64,000 nucleotides of DNA from a virus. The DNA lies in the IMG/VR virus record IMGVR_UViG_3300020442_003949, positions 27,013 to 91,012 of that record; one strand, given 5' to 3'. This document shows positions 1 to 8,878 of the stretch, piece after piece. The notes beneath the pieces were generated by a model. It searched no databases and was not told the DNA's origin. It saw nothing but the letters and a program-made list of their open reading frames with translations. How positions within the stretch are numbered: the stretch's first letter is position 1; each line of letters starts with the position of its first letter. Made by a program: the position numbers and the translations under genes.

Positions 1-907
1 CATTTTCTTTCAACACACCAAAAACATAAGCCACATTCTTTTAGCTCTATAGAATCCTTTGCAATTGAATAGTATGTGTAATCTATTCCTAAAAGATTTT
101 CATTCTTATAATCACCTTCACAACTTCTTGTTACGTTAAAGAAATCCATAATATCATAGTTTTTATATTGTTGTACAATCCAATCTTTTTCTATAAGACG
201 CAACGGCTCTAAACACCAAGAAATTCCTTCATGTTTGATGTATGCTAAAGTTTTTAAGTCATGTGTAACATTGTCTCTATTACACATTCTATCTTTAATA
301 TCAAAATCTACAGTAGGATTTTGTGTAGTAGCATTATAAACAGCATTATACTTGTTATAGAATGCCAAATAACTATTAAAGGAAGAAATTAAAACTTGAT
401 CTGGGGATCTATCGCCAACAATATTTCCCACTACACCATGCTCCAACTCAGGCGGTATATAAGTTGTTTCTCTATTATCTATTATATTTGGAAATCTATT
501 CTTAAGCCAATTATACACATTTAACGATACATCACCTTGCCAAGGACGTGTTTTCCAACATCTTTTATATGTAATAACATCAATTTTACATTTATAATTT
601 TTTTCTTGAATTATTGTTGCTAGTAGGTAAGTTAGCATAGCACTATCAGCACCACCACTTAAATTAATCGCAACTTTGTTCCAATTAGGATTTAACGGAA
701 TTGCAACGCCATTTATTAAATGTGTTTGCAAACCTTGCTCTAATAATCGATCCTTAATACTACCATATAGCTTTTCTTTTGCCAAAAAAAAAGCTCATGA
801 TCAGATATATTATTATGTATTCTTTTTGTTTCTTCTTCAATAAATTTAAATTGATCAAAATTATAATTATTATTAAAAATACAAGTTTGATATAATGTAT
901 TATCCAT
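1..907 (-). CDS. QueC-like PP-loop ATP pyrophosphatase, frameshifted, 3' end outside window
   Basis: The ATG at 907 opens a frame of 41 codons that reaches a run of nine T (784-792 on the minus strand). A -1 shift there enters a second frame that stays open for about 260 codons to the window edge. Unshifted, translation stops at 740-742. The second frame carries the PP-loop motif LSGGADS (near 650). Near its end it has a cysteine cluster (SC, then CGLCFWC and R) like the zinc site of QueC. QueC-family enzymes use ATP to activate a carboxylate or a base. The substrate here is unknown, and an N-type PP-loop amidotransferase is an alternative. The gene lies 2 bases after the radical SAM gene upstream. 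The shift may be a real slip, a dead gene or a sequencing error in the homopolymer. Confidence 0.72.
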
Positions 908-909
908 TT

Positions 910-2208
910 TTATCCTTTATTGTAACTATTTATTGGTCTTTTAAGATTTTTAAAATCAGGCACATACCTCACTGCCTTTTTTGGAAACATCGCATATAAT
1001 TCTTCTATCATAATTGACATATGTGGGAATAATCTATCCCAATCAGTTTCTGGTCTTTTGATTTTAAAATATGAAAATGCCATATCATAATGCCATGCTG
1101 TTGTATCAATTATGTTTGTACCGATTAAGTTTTTTATTTTGCTTAAATATCTTATGAAATAATCTAATTTATGTTGTTCGCAAAACTTAATAGCATCATT
1201 TTGATCTTCTTTAAAACGCTTAGGCATTCCTATAATAGTCATTCCCATCTCATTTGCATAGTTAAATGCAAACCTTGTTATTGTATGCCGAAACATTTCT
1301 TTCATCTTCTTTGGTCCTAAAGTATCTAAATAAAATTCTATATCATCTTTAAAATACGGCACACTATATACGTTTAATGTATTAACAATTCTAATATCAA
1401 TATTTTTAAAATCAGCATCTAAAATATAATTCATATTTCGCATAAGCCGATTCCATTGTAAACCATGTCTTATTGCTTCGGCTCTATCTCTTGTTGAATC
1501 TACACTAACATCAAAAACACACTTTATATCTTTGTGTTTATCAAATAAATTTATATAATCATTAAAAACTTTTTCTTTGGTATTGAAATTTGTATGCAAG
1601 AACAAAAAAAGTTGTTTATTAGGAACAATATCTATAATTTGCTCTATAAGCCATAAACTATGTGGATTATATGTAGGCTCTCCTCCTGAAATTATAAAGG
1701 TATACTGTACGTTAGGGTTATATTTTTTGTTTTTTAAATACGTAATAAAGTTTTTTATAGCAGATTCAAACCATTCATCACTAGTACCTACTGTAGGAAT
1801 TCCTATTTCTTTTGCCCAACTTGAACTATCCTTAGGTGCGCAATATACACATTTTAAATCACATGCACTACTAAGATTGATAGTAAATCTTTCAATATAA
1901 TCATCATCTAATAAACTTTTTTTAAAACTTTCATCTAATCTACTATGAAACAAATTTCTATTTTTAAAAAAACTATTAGGCAAGGATTTAGTACAAGTAA
2001 AACAACTTGGCTCTGGTAACTTGTTATGAAGAATCATTGATTCTTTACGACTTTTTAATTCAGGATTATGACATAAAATATTTGGATTGTTAAAATCTTT
2101 TATGTCTAACATAATATCAGTAGTTTTACAACAATTGGTAATACTACCTCGCATAAGTCTTAAATCCATACTGTAGAATAATTCACTACAAATATTCTGT
2201 TTATCCAT
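910..2208 (-). CDS. Radical SAM protein (twitch-type), copy 1 of the island
   Basis: A 432-residue radical SAM enzyme. The [4Fe-4S] ligands sit in C116-x3-C120-x2-C123 (CDLKCVYC), and SGGEP at about 174-178 is the SAM-binding glycine motif. The N-terminal 75 residues hold further cysteines (C7, C26, C27, C46, C69, C72), which could bind an auxiliary cluster or zinc. Family knowledge: radical SAM proteins cleave SAM to make a 5'-deoxyadenosyl radical. Many short twitch-type members in marine phages have no assigned substrate. It overlaps the next upstream gene by 8 bases and runs into the PP-loop gene 2 bases downstream, so the three are probably co-translated. The fold is clear; the reaction is not. 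Confidence 0.85.
   Translation of the reverse strand: MDKQNICSELFYSMDLRLMRGSITNCCKTTDIMLDIKDFNNPNILCHNPELKSRKESMILHNKLPEPSCFTCTKSLPNSFFKNRNLFHSRLDESFKKSLLDDDYIERFTINLSSACDLKCVYCAPKDSSSWAKEIGIPTVGTSDEWFESAIKNFITYLKNKKYNPNVQYTFIISGGEPTYNPHSLWLIEQIIDIVPNKQLFLFLHTNFNTKEKVFNDYINLFDKHKDIKCVFDVSVDSTRDRAEAIRHGLQWNRLMRNMNYILDADFKNIDIRIVNTLNVYSVPYFKDDIEFYLDTLGPKKMKEMFRHTITRFAFNYANEMGMTIIGMPKRFKEDQNDAIKFCEQHKLDYFIRYLSKIKNLIGTNIIDTTAWHYDMAFSYFKIKRPETDWDRLFPHMSIMIEELYAMFPKKAVRYVPDFKNLKRPINSYNKG
927..934 (-). promoter_or_regulatory. Late-promoter-like box (AATAAATA)
   Basis: The minus strand reads AATAAATA, one mismatch from the T4 late promoter TATAAATA, about 19 bases before the ATG at 907 and inside the end of the preceding gene. 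In A+T-rich DNA such a match can arise by chance, so this is weak. Confidence 0.2.
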
Positions 2209-3571
2209 TTTTTATTCTTGTAAGGTATACATCTTCCACATCATCTATCTGATAATTCTGAAATACATCATTAAAACGTTTTTTAAATAATCTATCAGAA
2301 TATCTTCTATACACAAAAAAAGAACTATACCATTTTGGATCTAATTTTGTTGAATCTATATAATCTTTAATTTCGTCTAATATTTTTATTGCCGATTCAA
2401 TAGGTACGAATGTATCCTTTGATTTTAAATATCCATAGTTATCTTTGTAGTTTACTAAAGTCTTTCTTAAATACTTCTCATACTCTATTATTGCATCCTT
2501 TGTTTCATTGATATCTTCATATACTTCATTCCTAAACTCATGCATTATTAATGATGGATTTATATATTCTGGAGTTTGAACTGGGGCTGCTTTTATATCA
2601 TCAAGAGGCAAAGTTAAAATACTTTCAAATACATTTTTAATATCCATTATTTGATATATTGAATATGTAATAACTCCTACTATCTTGGAATTAGTATTAA
2701 TTTTCCTAAACTTATCTAAATTTGTAGATAATGTATTCCAATCTCCGTCTCGAAAATATCTATAAATATTTGTTCCTGCATCTATGCTTATATTCATAGT
2801 TACTTTTTTAAATTTTGAAAGCAAATCATTAAGGCGATCCATATCAAACTCAGCATTAAAATTTGTATAAAAAAATATGTGTAAATTTTTTGCATTAGGA
2901 TGATGTTGTAATAATTCTAGCGCAAGAAAAAATTGCTGTTGTTTGAGCGGCTCGCCTCCGCTACAATCAAATTGTTCTAAATTAGGAAAATTATCACATA
3001 AATCATTAATTATATTCCTTGTGTCATCTAAACTCAATTTCATTCTTTGATATCTTTCTTTATCCTTAGGCTGATGACGAAGTCCTAATAATTGATAAAT
3101 TAAATTATTAGATAATTCCTTACGATATTTTTCTATTTCTGATTGTAATCCTTTTAGTTTTGTTTCCCAACTACTTGAAAATGTAGAGTCACAATGCAAA
3201 CAAGACATATTACAACTATTATTAAATCTTAATTCAATATGTTTTAATGCTTTATAATCCATTTCTCCTGTTTCAGAATTATAAAATTCTTTACTAAAAT
3301 TTTTACTATAATCAAATCTCATAGATTTTAAATTTACTGCTTCCATTTCTTTACATAAATGACACCCAGCAGGAAATTTTCCGGATTGCAGTTGTTTCCT
3401 ATGATTTCTAAAATTTTCATTATTCCAAAAATCACTAGTCACCTTTCCTTCCAAAATATGCAAAGGGTCAACTTGTGTAGGGCAACTAGTTGCAAATCCG
3501 TTCTTATAGTTAACACCATGTAAGCTATAAAAACAATTAAGACTCATTGTATAATTATCTAATGTATTCAT
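2201..3571 (-). CDS. Radical SAM protein (twitch-type), copy 2 of the island
   Basis: A 456-residue paralogue of its downstream neighbour. The radical SAM cluster motif is C120-x3-C124-x2-C127 (CNMSCLHC), with SGGEP at 204-208. An N-terminal region carries C13, C30 and C70-x2-C73, laid out as in the other two twitch-type copies. A helical insert (about 135-185) separates the cluster motif from the GGEP strand. It overlaps the next gene by 8 bases and follows the 3585-4670 gene after 13 bases. The shared architecture of three copies suggests related but distinct substrates. No substrate can be named from sequence. Confidence 0.84.
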   Translation of the reverse strand: MNTLDNYTMSLNCFYSLHGVNYKNGFATSCPTQVDPLHILEGKVTSDFWNNENFRNHRKQLQSGKFPAGCHLCKEMEAVNLKSMRFDYSKNFSKEFYNSETGEMDYKALKHIELRFNNSCNMSCLHCDSTFSSSWETKLKGLQSEIEKYRKELSNNLIYQLLGLRHQPKDKERYQRMKLSLDDTRNIINDLCDNFPNLEQFDCSGGEPLKQQQFFLALELLQHHPNAKNLHIFFYTNFNAEFDMDRLNDLLSKFKKVTMNISIDAGTNIYRYFRDGDWNTLSTNLDKFRKINTNSKIVGVITYSIYQIMDIKNVFESILTLPLDDIKAAPVQTPEYINPSLIMHEFRNEVYEDINETKDAIIEYEKYLRKTLVNYKDNYGYLKSKDTFVPIESAIKILDEIKDYIDSTKLDPKWYSSFFVYRRYSDRLFKKRFNDVFQNYQIDDVEDVYLTRIKNG

Positions 3572-3584
3572 AGGTTTATTGACT

Positions 3585-4670
3585 CTATTCAGTACTTATT
3601 TTAGTAAATTCATTATGATAGGCTTTGTTTTTAGCACAAGTTCGTATACATCTAGAGACGTGCTTATTATGATAAGGATTCCAACTAGATTCTAATACTT
3701 CTGTGTACCAAGGATGAGAAATTATTTCATCTATATTGTAATATATTAAGCTGTTCCAATTTAGATCAAATGAATTAAGTTTATCTAATATTCCATCTTT
3801 ATTTCTTATCGTACTATCCCACAAAAAACAACAAGGCCACACTGTTAAATTACTTGCTATAAAAATTTCACCTTCATGAACAAATTTACAAACAATTGTA
3901 TCTGTTACTTCTTTTATTTGCTCTTCTGATAATTGCTTAGTAGAACTAGATTCTATAAATTTATCTAATTCTTCAATTTCTTTTATCTTACTATGTTCTT
4001 TTTTTCCAGTAGTAGTAATTATATAATTTTCTGTATTGATCTTTTTAGTAGCTTTGTCACGTTTTTGTATATTAGACATCCACTCATTATAGCTATTCCG
4101 CATACCAGTCCTAGTTGAAAAAGTAAAGCCTAATTCTTTTGCACGATTGTATGCAGCATCTAATTCATATTCATTATGATCAAATACAATATAAACCCAT
4201 TGCCCACTTCCTTCACTTGCATTTTCTGCAAATGCAACCATATTACGATCAATTATCTTATATGAAGTATTAACTCGATATATATGATTTGTTTCTTTAA
4301 ATCCATCTACACACCAATGAACATGGACCAACCCAGGCCTTGCTCTAGATATTTCTCCAAGCCGTGCCCACCAGTCTGCACTTTGAATTCCACCATTTGT
4401 ACTAACTTCACAATACGCATTGTTTTCTGTTAAATAATCAATCATATCTACCATTTCAAAGTTTTTTGCAGGATCTCCTAAAACTCCACAAAACTTAAAC
4501 ATTTTACCTTGAATATTTTCTTTTAAAGGAAAGATACGTTGGATTTCTTTAAGTCCAAAACTTTTAATTTTGTATTTTCCTACATTCAGTGTTCTAGCAC
4601 ATCCAGGACATGCTGCATTACAATCGCTAGTAATTTCTAATTCGATTTTTTTAATATTATTTCTAAGCAC
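3585..4670 (-). CDS. Radical SAM protein with SPASM-like C-terminus, copy A
   Basis: A 361-residue protein. C17-x3-C21-x2-C24 (CNAACPGC) lies right at the N-terminus, as is usual for SPASM-type radical SAM enzymes. The C-terminal third contains spaced cysteines (VCKF, WPCCFLW, CIRTC) consistent with a SPASM or twitch auxiliary Fe-S domain. SPASM enzymes modify peptides, proteins or sugars. No precursor peptide gene is evident nearby. It is a clear paralogue of the next gene downstream (4696-5775), sharing the 'CGxLGDP' and 'STNGG/MNTNAG' core segments, so the pair arose by duplication. Confidence 0.85.
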   Translation of the reverse strand: MLRNNIKKIELEITSDCNAACPGCARTLNVGKYKIKSFGLKEIQRIFPLKENIQGKMFKFCGVLGDPAKNFEMVDMIDYLTENNAYCEVSTNGGIQSADWWARLGEISRARPGLVHVHWCVDGFKETNHIYRVNTSYKIIDRNMVAFAENASEGSGQWVYIVFDHNEYELDAAYNRAKELGFTFSTRTGMRNSYNEWMSNIQKRDKATKKINTENYIITTTGKKEHSKIKEIEELDKFIESSSTKQLSEEQIKEVTDTIVCKFVHEGEIFIASNLTVWPCCFLWDSTIRNKDGILDKLNSFDLNWNSLIYYNIDEIISHPWYTEVLESSWNPYHNKHVSRCIRTCAKNKAYHNEFTKISTE

Positions 4671-4695
4671 AAATTATTTACCTTTTCATGATATG

Positions 4696-5775
4696 CTATT
4701 TAAATTGTTCTGAAAATACGTCAAACTCTATGCCACACTTCATACTACAAACCTTTAACCTTCCATTGTTACAACCTGTGATTTTCCAACTACGTTCTAT
4801 ACTATCAAATATACCTGTTTCAAAAACAGCCTTCAATCCATGTTTCTTAACATTAATTGCATCTTTACCGCCAACAGCATTGATAAAGTTCCATATTTGT
4901 TCAACTTTAGGATCTTTGTGCCACCACTTATACATGCGTCCAGCAGTCCAGCAGCAAGGCATAACTAAACCTTCAGCTGTAATAAACAAGCTGCCTTGAT
5001 CTTTTACTTTACAATTGATAGGTACTACATCATAATATTCATCCATACTACCATATTTCTCAATCAATAAATCCTGTCTAGTTAAGGCTTTATTTTGGTA
5101 TATTACAGTTGGCTTTTTAAGTTTTGTAGTTTCTTTTCCATTCCGATTTTTAGCTTGATGTACTTCTTTCTTTTTATTATTTGCTGTAATAAATCTACCT
5201 GTTTTTTTAGGAATAAATCTTTCACATCCCCATTTTTTAGCCAAAGCTTTTGCTTCATCTACTTGATGTTCGTTGTGCTTAAATATTAAAAAATCCCAGC
5301 GAGCTCTGCCGCCTGCGTCAATGAACGCTCGCATATTGCGTTCTACATTATTCCAGACAACACCTTGCCTATACAAATGATTAGTGTCGCTAAGGCCATC
5401 TACGCTGAAAATAACAGCACCCATTTTACCAAAGACTTCAGCCAATTCACGCCACCACGCTTCATCTTTTGCCCCTGCATTTGTGTTCATAGAGAGCCAT
5501 ATTTTGCTGTTATGCTCTCTAAAGTATTTGAATATATCTAGTGTATAACGGGAAACAATAGGATCACCTAGGTTGCCACACATGTACATAGTATCTAACT
5601 GTTTTATAAATTCAGGTTCAAATATACGTTTGCAATCTTCTAAAGTAAGCTCACTAAGATCAATATGAGGATTTAAACCTTCGCCATTCATATTACGATC
5701 ACACATAGGGCAGTTTGCTTGACAATTTTGTGTATTTTCTAAATGAATTGTTTTTATATCGTAGTAATTATACAT
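4696..5775 (-). CDS. Radical SAM protein with SPASM-like C-terminus, copy B
   Basis: A 359-residue paralogue of the 3585-4670 product. C18-x3-C22-x2-C25 (CQANCPMC) binds the radical SAM cluster. 'MYMCGNLGDP' replaces a strict GGE strand. C-terminal cysteines in INCKV, MPCCW, TGCNN and CSMKC fit an auxiliary cluster domain. Its end carries an alternative base context (more G+C) than some neighbours, but no break. Its start overlaps the end of the 5768-6685 gene by 8 bases. Function inferred only to superfamily: radical-based modification of a peptide, protein or sugar. Confidence 0.85.
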   Translation of the reverse strand: MYNYYDIKTIHLENTQNCQANCPMCDRNMNGEGLNPHIDLSELTLEDCKRIFEPEFIKQLDTMYMCGNLGDPIVSRYTLDIFKYFREHNSKIWLSMNTNAGAKDEAWWRELAEVFGKMGAVIFSVDGLSDTNHLYRQGVVWNNVERNMRAFIDAGGRARWDFLIFKHNEHQVDEAKALAKKWGCERFIPKKTGRFITANNKKKEVHQAKNRNGKETTKLKKPTVIYQNKALTRQDLLIEKYGSMDEYYDVVPINCKVKDQGSLFITAEGLVMPCCWTAGRMYKWWHKDPKVEQIWNFINAVGGKDAINVKKHGLKAVFETGIFDSIERSWKITGCNNGRLKVCSMKCGIEFDVFSEQFK

Positions 5776-6685
5776 GCAAGTATTCTATCATTTCTTTATC
5801 GAGATAAATCATATCTTTTAGTTGATCTAACTTTTGTTCGAACTCTTTAAGATCTTCTAAATTGTCGTGATATAATTCTCTAGCAATCTCTTTATTCTTA
5901 CTAGTAATTTTAAGGTCAAGTGGTTTATTAATCAACCTAATTACTTCCTCAACATATAGATCAAACCTATTATCAGTGTCTTCGTCAAAACTTAAATCAC
6001 AGTCAAAAATAAATCCGTATTCTTTTAGTTTTTTATACATACCTGGATATCCGTAATTAAGGAAAGGCTTTCCGCTTAGTAAGGGTCTAAATGTTTTTTC
6101 TGATATAAAAAAGTAAGGAACGCCTGTAACACTACAGGTCTCTATTTGAAATTCAAATAAGCTACAGTACCATTCTTCTGGTAGGTTTCTTTTGACATCG
6201 TAATGACTTTTTACATTATGTTCTGAAGGTAAGGCAACTTCAGGCCACAAACTGTAAATACCATAATCTAATACTTTTGCGTTTTTTAGTTTAGATATTA
6301 ATGCAGTTCTAGTAGTACTATGTGCTCCATTTAGAGATATAAACTTCCAGTCACATCTAGGTGTATAATCTACTAAGGGTCTTTTATACATCCAATACAA
6401 AGGAAAAGTCCTAATATTGTCTGACTGCGAATCTACGCTCGAACAATAAATTGTGCTATTCTTAATTACTTCGGGTTTTACATTATACCTTACAGTTAAT
6501 TCTTCTATAGGTTCTGTAGAAATATCTATGTATGTGTTAATTTCAAAAAATCTGTTAAATAAATCTTGTCGAGATAAAAATTTTTTATGCAAGCAACAAC
6601 TATTTAATCCTAACTCCCTAAGCATTTTCATATAAAAATCCAGATATTTGTAATGTGTATTTGTTATGCATACCTGCGTTAGCAC
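5768..6685 (-). CDS. Glycosyltransferase-like protein (GT10-like C-terminal motif)
   Basis: 305 residues from a GTG at 6685. That start overlaps the upstream gene by 68 bases, so ATG at 6631 (14-base overlap) or 6625 is also credible; the longer form begins with a beta-strand-like VCITN segment. The C-terminal half has 'FISEKTFRPLLSGKPFLNYG', which resembles the nucleotide-sugar-binding strand of fucosyltransferase-like GT-B enzymes (E-K-x-x-x-x, then G-x-P). The same motif appears in the 11735-13024 product. Donor and acceptor are unknown. The context among sugar genes supports a transferase, but the assignment rests on this motif. Confidence 0.55.
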   Translation of the reverse strand: MLTQVCITNTHYKYLDFYMKMLRELGLNSCCLHKKFLSRQDLFNRFFEINTYIDISTEPIEELTVRYNVKPEVIKNSTIYCSSVDSQSDNIRTFPLYWMYKRPLVDYTPRCDWKFISLNGAHSTTRTALISKLKNAKVLDYGIYSLWPEVALPSEHNVKSHYDVKRNLPEEWYCSLFEFQIETCSVTGVPYFFISEKTFRPLLSGKPFLNYGYPGMYKKLKEYGFIFDCDLSFDEDTDNRFDLYVEEVIRLINKPLDLKITSKNKEIARELYHDNLEDLKEFEQKLDQLKDMIYLDKEMIEYLHV

Positions 6686-7160
6686 TAAGGTGTAAATGAT
6701 TGCTGTCCCATATATAACCTTGATTTGCTTTCCAATGAGTGCTATTATACCATGTGTTTTTTATTTTATATTGTAAAAAATGACCTTCTTTCCAATCTTC
6801 TAGATATATATGGGCTCTTACTTTTTTCCTAGTATCATTTGGAAACTTTTTTTTAATTTGAAAAAAAGTATCTCTATGTATAGGAATTACGTTCCCAGGA
6901 GGTTGTAAAATGCTGCTTACTGTTATTACTTCAATTCCTAATTGATTACCTAAATTTTCAAAATCAATCTGTGTGTTATTCCACCATAGTTGCCTAATTA
7001 AGGTATTATTAGTATCATAACTATCAGGAAAACCTCCATATGTTTCATGGATATCTTCAAGCTCGTGTATTTGGTGAGTTATACAACTACCTTCATGTAC
7101 ATTATAGTCCGCACTTAAAAAAATTTCAGTGTCATATATTATTGTGGTATCATAGATCAT
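6618..7160 (-). CDS. 2OG-Fe(II) oxygenase-like protein (Asp/Asn beta-hydroxylase type)
   Basis: A 180-residue protein with the metal triad pattern of 2-oxoglutarate oxygenases. An HxD lies in 'IPIHRDTF' (about residue 95), followed by the strand 'RAHIYLEDW'. The distal histidine is in 'WDSNHLHLSANAG' (about 155), and an 'NKYTLQISG' strand ends the fold. This layout is close to the aspartyl/asparaginyl beta-hydroxylase-like group, which is common in marine T4-like phages. It would hydroxylate a protein side chain or a small molecule. The gene follows the kinase-like gene after 15 bases. A decayed copy of its first codons lies at 7725-7796. Confidence 0.65.
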   Translation of the reverse strand: MIYDTTIIYDTEIFLSADYNVHEGSCITHQIHELEDIHETYGGFPDSYDTNNTLIRQLWWNNTQIDFENLGNQLGIEVITVSSILQPPGNVIPIHRDTFFQIKKKFPNDTRKKVRAHIYLEDWKEGHFLQYKIKNTWYNSTHWKANQGYIWDSNHLHLSANAGMHNKYTLQISGFLYENA

Positions 7161-7175
7161 AAATTAATTCCATAT

Positions 7176-7706
7176 CTATACATCTTTTCCTCTAGATTTA
7201 AAATAAAATATTTTTTGTATATTATACATTACATTTATAGAAGACATATAATATTTTTCTATGTAATCTAAATTATCAACAAAAGTAAAACTGTCAGGAT
7301 CGATTACTACTATTTTTTTTGATTTAGTAAAGGCAAAATTAGATAATAATGGATCTGTATGGATAAAATACTTATCATCTGGTAAGGATTTTGAATAGTT
7401 TAAAGTTTCTAAAAATATAGAAGGTAAAAGTGAACTTATATTAATTATCTCAGTTTTTTCTAACAAATGATAGTTGTCACTATTTTTTATTAAGTCTTCT
7501 ACAGTACAAATAATATCTGGAATATATTCCATAGTATAAGTTTGTTCATCGATAATATCTAAAACTTTTACATACATAGATTTTTTTTTTGATAATTGGT
7601 TATAAGCATACAACCAATACTTGTCAATCTTGGTGTATTTTAAATATTTTATAACTATATTGTTTTTAAGAGTAACAATAGATTTAGAATTTTCGTGTAT
7701 AATCAT
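7176..7706 (-). CDS. Small kinase-fold phosphotransferase (APH-like)
   Basis: 176 residues with the skeleton of the aminoglycoside-phosphotransferase/protein-kinase-like fold. There is an ATP-lysine candidate in 'NNIVIKYLKY', a hinge 'YTMEYIPD' and a catalytic loop 'FIHTDPLLSNFAF' (H-x-D-x4-N). 'VVIDPDSF' serves as the metal-binding D-x-D. It is short for the family, so the N-lobe is minimal. The likely role is phosphorylation of a sugar or small molecule; the substrate is unknown. It sits between the oxygenase gene and the remnant of a second oxygenase start, so it may have been inserted there. Confidence 0.62.
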   Translation of the reverse strand: MIIHENSKSIVTLKNNIVIKYLKYTKIDKYWLYAYNQLSKKKSMYVKVLDIIDEQTYTMEYIPDIICTVEDLIKNSDNYHLLEKTEIINISSLLPSIFLETLNYSKSLPDDKYFIHTDPLLSNFAFTKSKKIVVIDPDSFTFVDNLDYIEKYYMSSINVMYNIQKIFYFKSRGKDV

Positions 7707-7724
7707 TTATCTAATCCTATATCA

Positions 7725-7796
7725 CTAAGTTTTTTCATTTAGAAATTCTGCACTTAAAATATTAGTATCATATTTAATTGTTGTATTATAAATCAT
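7725..7796 (-). pseudogene. Remnant of a second 2OG-oxygenase gene start
   Basis: The minus strand reads a 23-codon frame from ATG at 7796 to TAG at 7725-7727, starting MIYNTTIKYDTNILSAEF. The intact oxygenase gene starts MIYDTTIIYDTEIFLSADY. The upstream sequence, an A+T stretch ending in AATTTATG, is also shared. This looks like the first codons of a duplicate whose remainder was lost or replaced by the kinase-like gene. Confidence 0.6.
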
Positions 7797-8055
7797 AAAT
7801 TAATTTTATATCCGTTCCAGGGCCTGCTAGACTGGGTAAATCTCCATACTTTTCTACATACCATTTAATAACCGCAAGGTACCAGTTTCGACTATTATGA
7901 TGTGCTTGTTTGTTGAATTGGTTTATATTATTATTAGTAGCTTGCATAGTGCTAAGTGCTCGTGAACTTTCTTTTTGCAGTTCTCTTAAAGAAAATTTTT
8001 CTAGATAGATTTTTTTATCTATGTCCAATTCGCATAAATCGTTTGTATTGACCAA
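7786..8055 (-). CDS. Small protein of unknown function
   Basis: 89 residues from a TTG at 8055; another TTG at 8028 is possible. Both lie inside or at the end of the methyltransferase gene (41-base overlap for the longer form). The chain is mostly helical. It includes the segment 'SRNWYLAVIKWYVEKYGDLP', then a loop 'SLAGPGTD'. I do not recognise the family. The frame is intact and lies tightly between co-oriented genes, which supports coding. The non-ATG start is the main weakness. Confidence 0.45.
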   Translation of the reverse strand: MVNTNDLCELDIDKKIYLEKFSLRELQKESSRALSTMQATNNNINQFNKQAHHNSRNWYLAVIKWYVEKYGDLPSLAGPGTDIKLIYDL

Positions 8056-8878
8056 CGTCTAATTCTCCTTCATAGTATAATTCACTTAATGGTGTTATTT
8101 CACCAAATTGTTCTAATGATTCTGAACAATTAACATGATCTTCGATACCTTTGAAATTATTAGTTTGCAAGATTACCAATTTTCCAATAGGAATTTTTTC
8201 ATACCATTTATCAAAATTTTTAACATGTTCACAACTAGTATTAATAATTGTATTCACAGCGTCCTTTATTGGATAAGACATCCTATTATTTTTTTTACTC
8301 CAATAAGTCCATTCGTGAATATCATAATTGAGATTTAGAATATTATCAGTAATTGCTTTAAATCTCCAACTTTGCTCAACCCAACGTTTATTAAAAATTT
8401 CTGCTATTTCTATACAACTAGGATCTATATCAAAACTTCTTATTTTATCAACAATTATTCCACTCTCAAATAACATTGGACCTAGTGTTGCATACCATCC
8501 GGCACATAGATACACTGTTCCTAATGGCTTGTTCAATTTTTTTAAGTTATCTATTAACCATTTTTTACTATGTAACTGACCTCTTGAAAAACAATCTTTA
8601 TTATAAGGAATTTTTAATCTATGTAAAGATTTAAAGGATGCAACTAAACTTGTATCGATATAATAATTTAGGATAGGCCATAATTTCCATTCATTATCTT
8701 CTAAAATTAGTTTTCTTAAATTATCATTATATTCGTGTGTTAATGGAGAACTTGCAAGCAATCTAAATAGACTGTGCATATCTTTATCAATATAAAGTCT
8801 CCTTAAATCTGATAGATTTGCGTTTGTAGGATAAAGTATCTCTAATCTATCTAATAACTCAAATAATTGAAGACTCAT
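8015..8878 (-). CDS. Class I SAM-dependent methyltransferase-like protein
   Basis: A 287-residue protein. After a helical N-terminal region, the Rossmann-like core shows 'TVYLCAGWYATLGPML' (motif I, glycine-rich) and 'IRSFDIDPSCIEIAEIF' (acidic residue after strand 2, binding the SAM ribose). It also has 'AVNTIINTSCEH' as a strand-4 segment. Such proteins occur in cyanophage and pelagiphage genomes without a known substrate. It overlaps the glycosyltransferase gene upstream by 20 bases. Role in the island: perhaps capping a glycan or methylating a modified group (inference). Confidence 0.62.
   Translation of the reverse strand: MSLQLFELLDRLEILYPTNANLSDLRRLYIDKDMHSLFRLLASSPLTHEYNDNLRKLILEDNEWKLWPILNYYIDTSLVASFKSLHRLKIPYNKDCFSRGQLHSKKWLIDNLKKLNKPLGTVYLCAGWYATLGPMLFESGIIVDKIRSFDIDPSCIEIAEIFNKRWVEQSWRFKAITDNILNLNYDIHEWTYWSKKNNRMSYPIKDAVNTIINTSCEHVKNFDKWYEKIPIGKLVILQTNNFKGIEDHVNCSESLEQFGEITPLSELYYEGELDVGQYKRFMRIGHR

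Noticed and set aside
3585-8878. RiPP pathway with a precursor peptide for the SPASM radical SAM pair
   Set aside because: No short Cys- or Gly-rich precursor gene with a ribosome site was visible in the small gaps. The 89-residue protein does not look like a precursor.
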